A stretch of DNA of 64,000 nt. It comes from Streptomyces sp. NBC_01549. GTDB taxonomy: Bacteria; Actinomycetota; Actinomycetes; Streptomycetales; Streptomycetaceae. The notes under the pieces are model-generated. The model worked only from the letters and a program-made list of their open reading frames with translations, searched no databases and was not told the origin of the DNA. Shown one piece after another: positions 62,506 through 64,000 of the stretch. The position numbers and the translations under genes were made by a program. Within the stretch, counting starts at the first letter, position 1. Every line of letters begins with the position of its first letter. The DNA is taken from the NCBI RefSeq assembly GCF_026339955.1, contig NZ_JAPEPW010000002.1:1674001-1738000 (forward strand), read 5' to 3'.

Positions 62506-63125
62506 TCGACGGGCCGAGCGGGATGGTCCACGACAAGCCGTTGACCACGATGACCGTCACCTTCGACCGGCCGGTTCCCACCGGCGTCGAGACCGGCGGC
62601 ACGGTCGTCGAGAACATCACGGCCACGCCGTCGGTCGTCATTTCCGGCAACGTGTTCCGCGACGTACCGACCCGCGGCGTGCTGGTCACCACCCTGAGGC
62701 CTGTCCTGATCACGGGCAACCGGTTCGACGGGATGTCCATGGCCAGCATCTACGTCTCCGCCGACGCCTACCAGTGGTACGAGTCCGGACCGGTCGCCGA
62801 TCTCACGATCCGTGGGAACTCGTTCACCAGGCCCACCGGTCCGGTCATCTTCGTGGAGCCGACCAACCAGGTGATCGCCCCGGCAAACCCGGTGCATCAC
62901 AACATCTCGGTCGAGCACAACACGTTCGACATCGGTGACGTCACCGTCGTCAACGCCAAGAGCGTCGGTGGGTTCGGATTCGCCGGCAACACGGTGCGAC
63001 GACTGGACGAGCCGGATCACCCGCCGTACACCTCCCCGCTGTTCGTCTTCCACGGGAGTTCAGGCATCCGAATCGCGCACAACCACTACGACAGGGGCCT
63101 GAACACCGCCGTGGTCTCGGACTAG
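62505..63125 (+). pseudogene. C-terminal fragment of a beta-helix glycosidase (GH110-like)
   Basis: The sequence DGPSGMVHDKPLTTMTVTFD, RPVPTGVETGGTVVENITAT, SVVISGNVFRDVPTRGVLVT and RGNSFTRPTGPVIFVEPTNQ, then NISVEHNTFDIGDVTVVNAK, has the repeat ladder of a right-handed beta-helix and ends naturally at 63,125. It resembles the C-terminal part of GH110 alpha-galactosidases. The N-terminus is absent and the front abuts a LacI relic. Similar fold, but not closely similar, to the tailspike. Confidence 0.65.
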
Positions 63126-63132
63126 GTCCTGT

Positions 63133-63158
63133 CCGGACAGGTCCCAGGACCTGTCCGG
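63133..63158. terminator. Palindromic terminator between fragment and beta-galactosidase
   Basis: CCGGACAGGTCC and its complement, 12-bp arms with two bases between, directly behind the fragment stop at 63,125. Part of it recurs near 55,800. Confidence 0.68.
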
Positions 63159-63181
63159 CCGCTCACGGCGGAGACGCGGCC

Positions 63182-64000
63182 CTAGCCAGCCGCTATACGA
63201 AGCCTGATCGTGCGGGATTCAGGGCGAAGCGCGAACTCGGGCCACACATCCGGACCACAGGACCGTGAACCGAGCCCGTGCTGGGCCGCGTCGACGATCA
63301 GGTGGCTCGTCGTCGAATCCGGAAGCTCGAAGGGGTGGTCGGCTTGCGCGATCTGCTGTGGGGTGTGGCGGCTGAGCGTGAAGCCGGGGCGCCGTCCGCG
63401 GGTGTCCGGGAATGCCACGAGGCGCAGCACCTCGGTGCCGGCACTCGTCAGCGCCAGCTGTCGCAGCTGGGAGCGGTGCCCCGTCTCCTGGGGTCGCGCG
63501 TAGTCGACGGAGAGGTCGCGGATGGTGGAGGAGAAACGGCCGGTGCGGGCCGCGCGGAGACTGTCGGGGTAGGACTCGAGCGGGCCGAGGCCGAACCACT
63601 CGGCGCCATCGATGGGAGCCGCGCCATCGGGCAGATCGAAACGAATCCCGATCCGCGGCCACACCGTGAGCCAACCGCGCGAGGGCTCGATCTCCACACG
63701 CAGTTCGATCTGGTCGCCCTCGATCGACCAGATCGACTCCACCATCACCGACACGGCGGAGTTCGCCGCGGAGACCTTGTCGATCGTGCGCAGGGCCTCC
63801 GCGGTGCGCTCCACGGACACTCGCCGCGCGGTCAGCCGGTCGAGACCGTCGCGACGCCACAGTTCGGCGTTGGACACCCCGGCGATGCCGGCGTCGCTCT
63901 CCGCGACTTCCTCGGACGCGCCTTCGTCGTTGTCGGTCGGGGCACGAAACAGTTCCAACCGCGGACCCGCCACAGCGCGGCCGGCGAGGCGCACGAGGGA
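63182..64000 (-). CDS. GH2 beta-galactosidase, C-terminal part (runs off right edge)
   Basis: About 272 codons; the start lies beyond the right edge. Hallmarks of the LacZ small-chain domain: LELFRAPTDNDEGASEEVAE, IDGAEWFGLGPLESYPDSLR, RFSSTIRDLSVDYARPQETG and SQLRQLALTSAGTEVLRLVA. This domain closes the active site of GH2 enzymes that hydrolyse beta-galactosides. It reads toward the pseudogene cluster, and a terminator follows. Confidence 0.85.
   Translation of the reverse strand, partial: SLVRLAGRAVAGPRLELFRAPTDNDEGASEEVAESDAGIAGVSNAELWRRDGLDRLTARRVSVERTAEALRTIDKVSAANSAVSVMVESIWSIEGDQIELRVEIEPSRGWLTVWPRIGIRFDLPDGAAPIDGAEWFGLGPLESYPDSLRAARTGRFSSTIRDLSVDYARPQETGHRSQLRQLALTSAGTEVLRLVAFPDTRGRRPGFTLSRHTPQQIAQADHPFELPDSTTSHLIVDAAQHGLGSRSCGPDVWPEFALRPESRTIRLRIAAG

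Noticed and set aside
62121..63125. A single 334-codon plus-strand ORF
   Set aside because: The first ~130 codons are an out-of-frame reading of the LacI relic; only the last part is a real beta-helix fragment.

Overview
The window is high-GC actinobacterial DNA, almost certainly Streptomyces. Evidence: dense GTG starts, hairpin terminators without U-tracts, actinophage protein families, and chromosomal genes such as a DUF2510/scramblase protein and a Tat-exported phospholipase C. About 55.7 kb (1 to ~55,710) is a prophage or prophage-like integrative element read mostly leftward (minus strand). The right-hand 8 kb is ordinary chromosome.

Layout, right to left through the element. A tyrosine integrase (54,333-55,709, +) sits at the right end, with a probable attR and the displaced 3' end of a host gene just beyond it. 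Two divergent HTH regulators (53,029-53,280 and 53,479-53,895) share a TAGCGG operator cluster and form the likely immunity switch. A long translationally coupled operon of small early proteins (49,378-53,027) follows, then an adenine methyltransferase flanked by two paralogous HNH nucleases (46,878-49,296) and a YqaJ exonuclease/RecT recombination pair (44,793-46,573). Next come a C5-cytosine methyltransferase, an orphan Phd-type antitoxin, an HNH protein, and a replication initiator with an 8-bp tandem repeat inside its gene (candidate origin) plus zinc-finger partners. More small early genes (27,854-36,146) include a DUF5131 protein and a LuxR-type HTH.

The centre (18,650-27,068) is unusual for a phage. 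It carries an FtsK/TraB-like DNA translocase, a secreted/membrane protein and a DUF2637-type four-TM coiled-coil protein, an organisation typical of Streptomyces conjugative plasmids and AICEs. Directly behind the translocase gene lies a 148-bp palindromic array of ten TGCTCA/TGAGCA sites, in the place where clt transfer loci lie. Two overlapping Nudix genes nearby recall the Pif transfer-immunity factor of pSAM2. I infer a phage-AICE hybrid; this is the most interesting feature of the window.

The left part (1-15 kb) carries a GIY-YIG protein, a secreted GH16-type glycosidase, a beta-helix tailspike, two HNH nucleases, the small and large terminase subunits and the start of the portal gene. 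Capsid, tail and lysis genes would lie beyond the left edge.

The chromosome (55.8-64 kb) holds a TetR regulator with a 16-bp x5 repeat array, a PAP2-superfamily/DMT-type transporter operon, a scramblase-like protein, a phosphoesterase-type phospholipase C, a mosaic of gene fragments (minus-strand enzyme tail, LacI fragment, beta-helix glycosidase C-terminus) and the C-terminal part of a GH2 beta-galactosidase running off the right edge. No tRNA, rRNA or CRISPR was seen.
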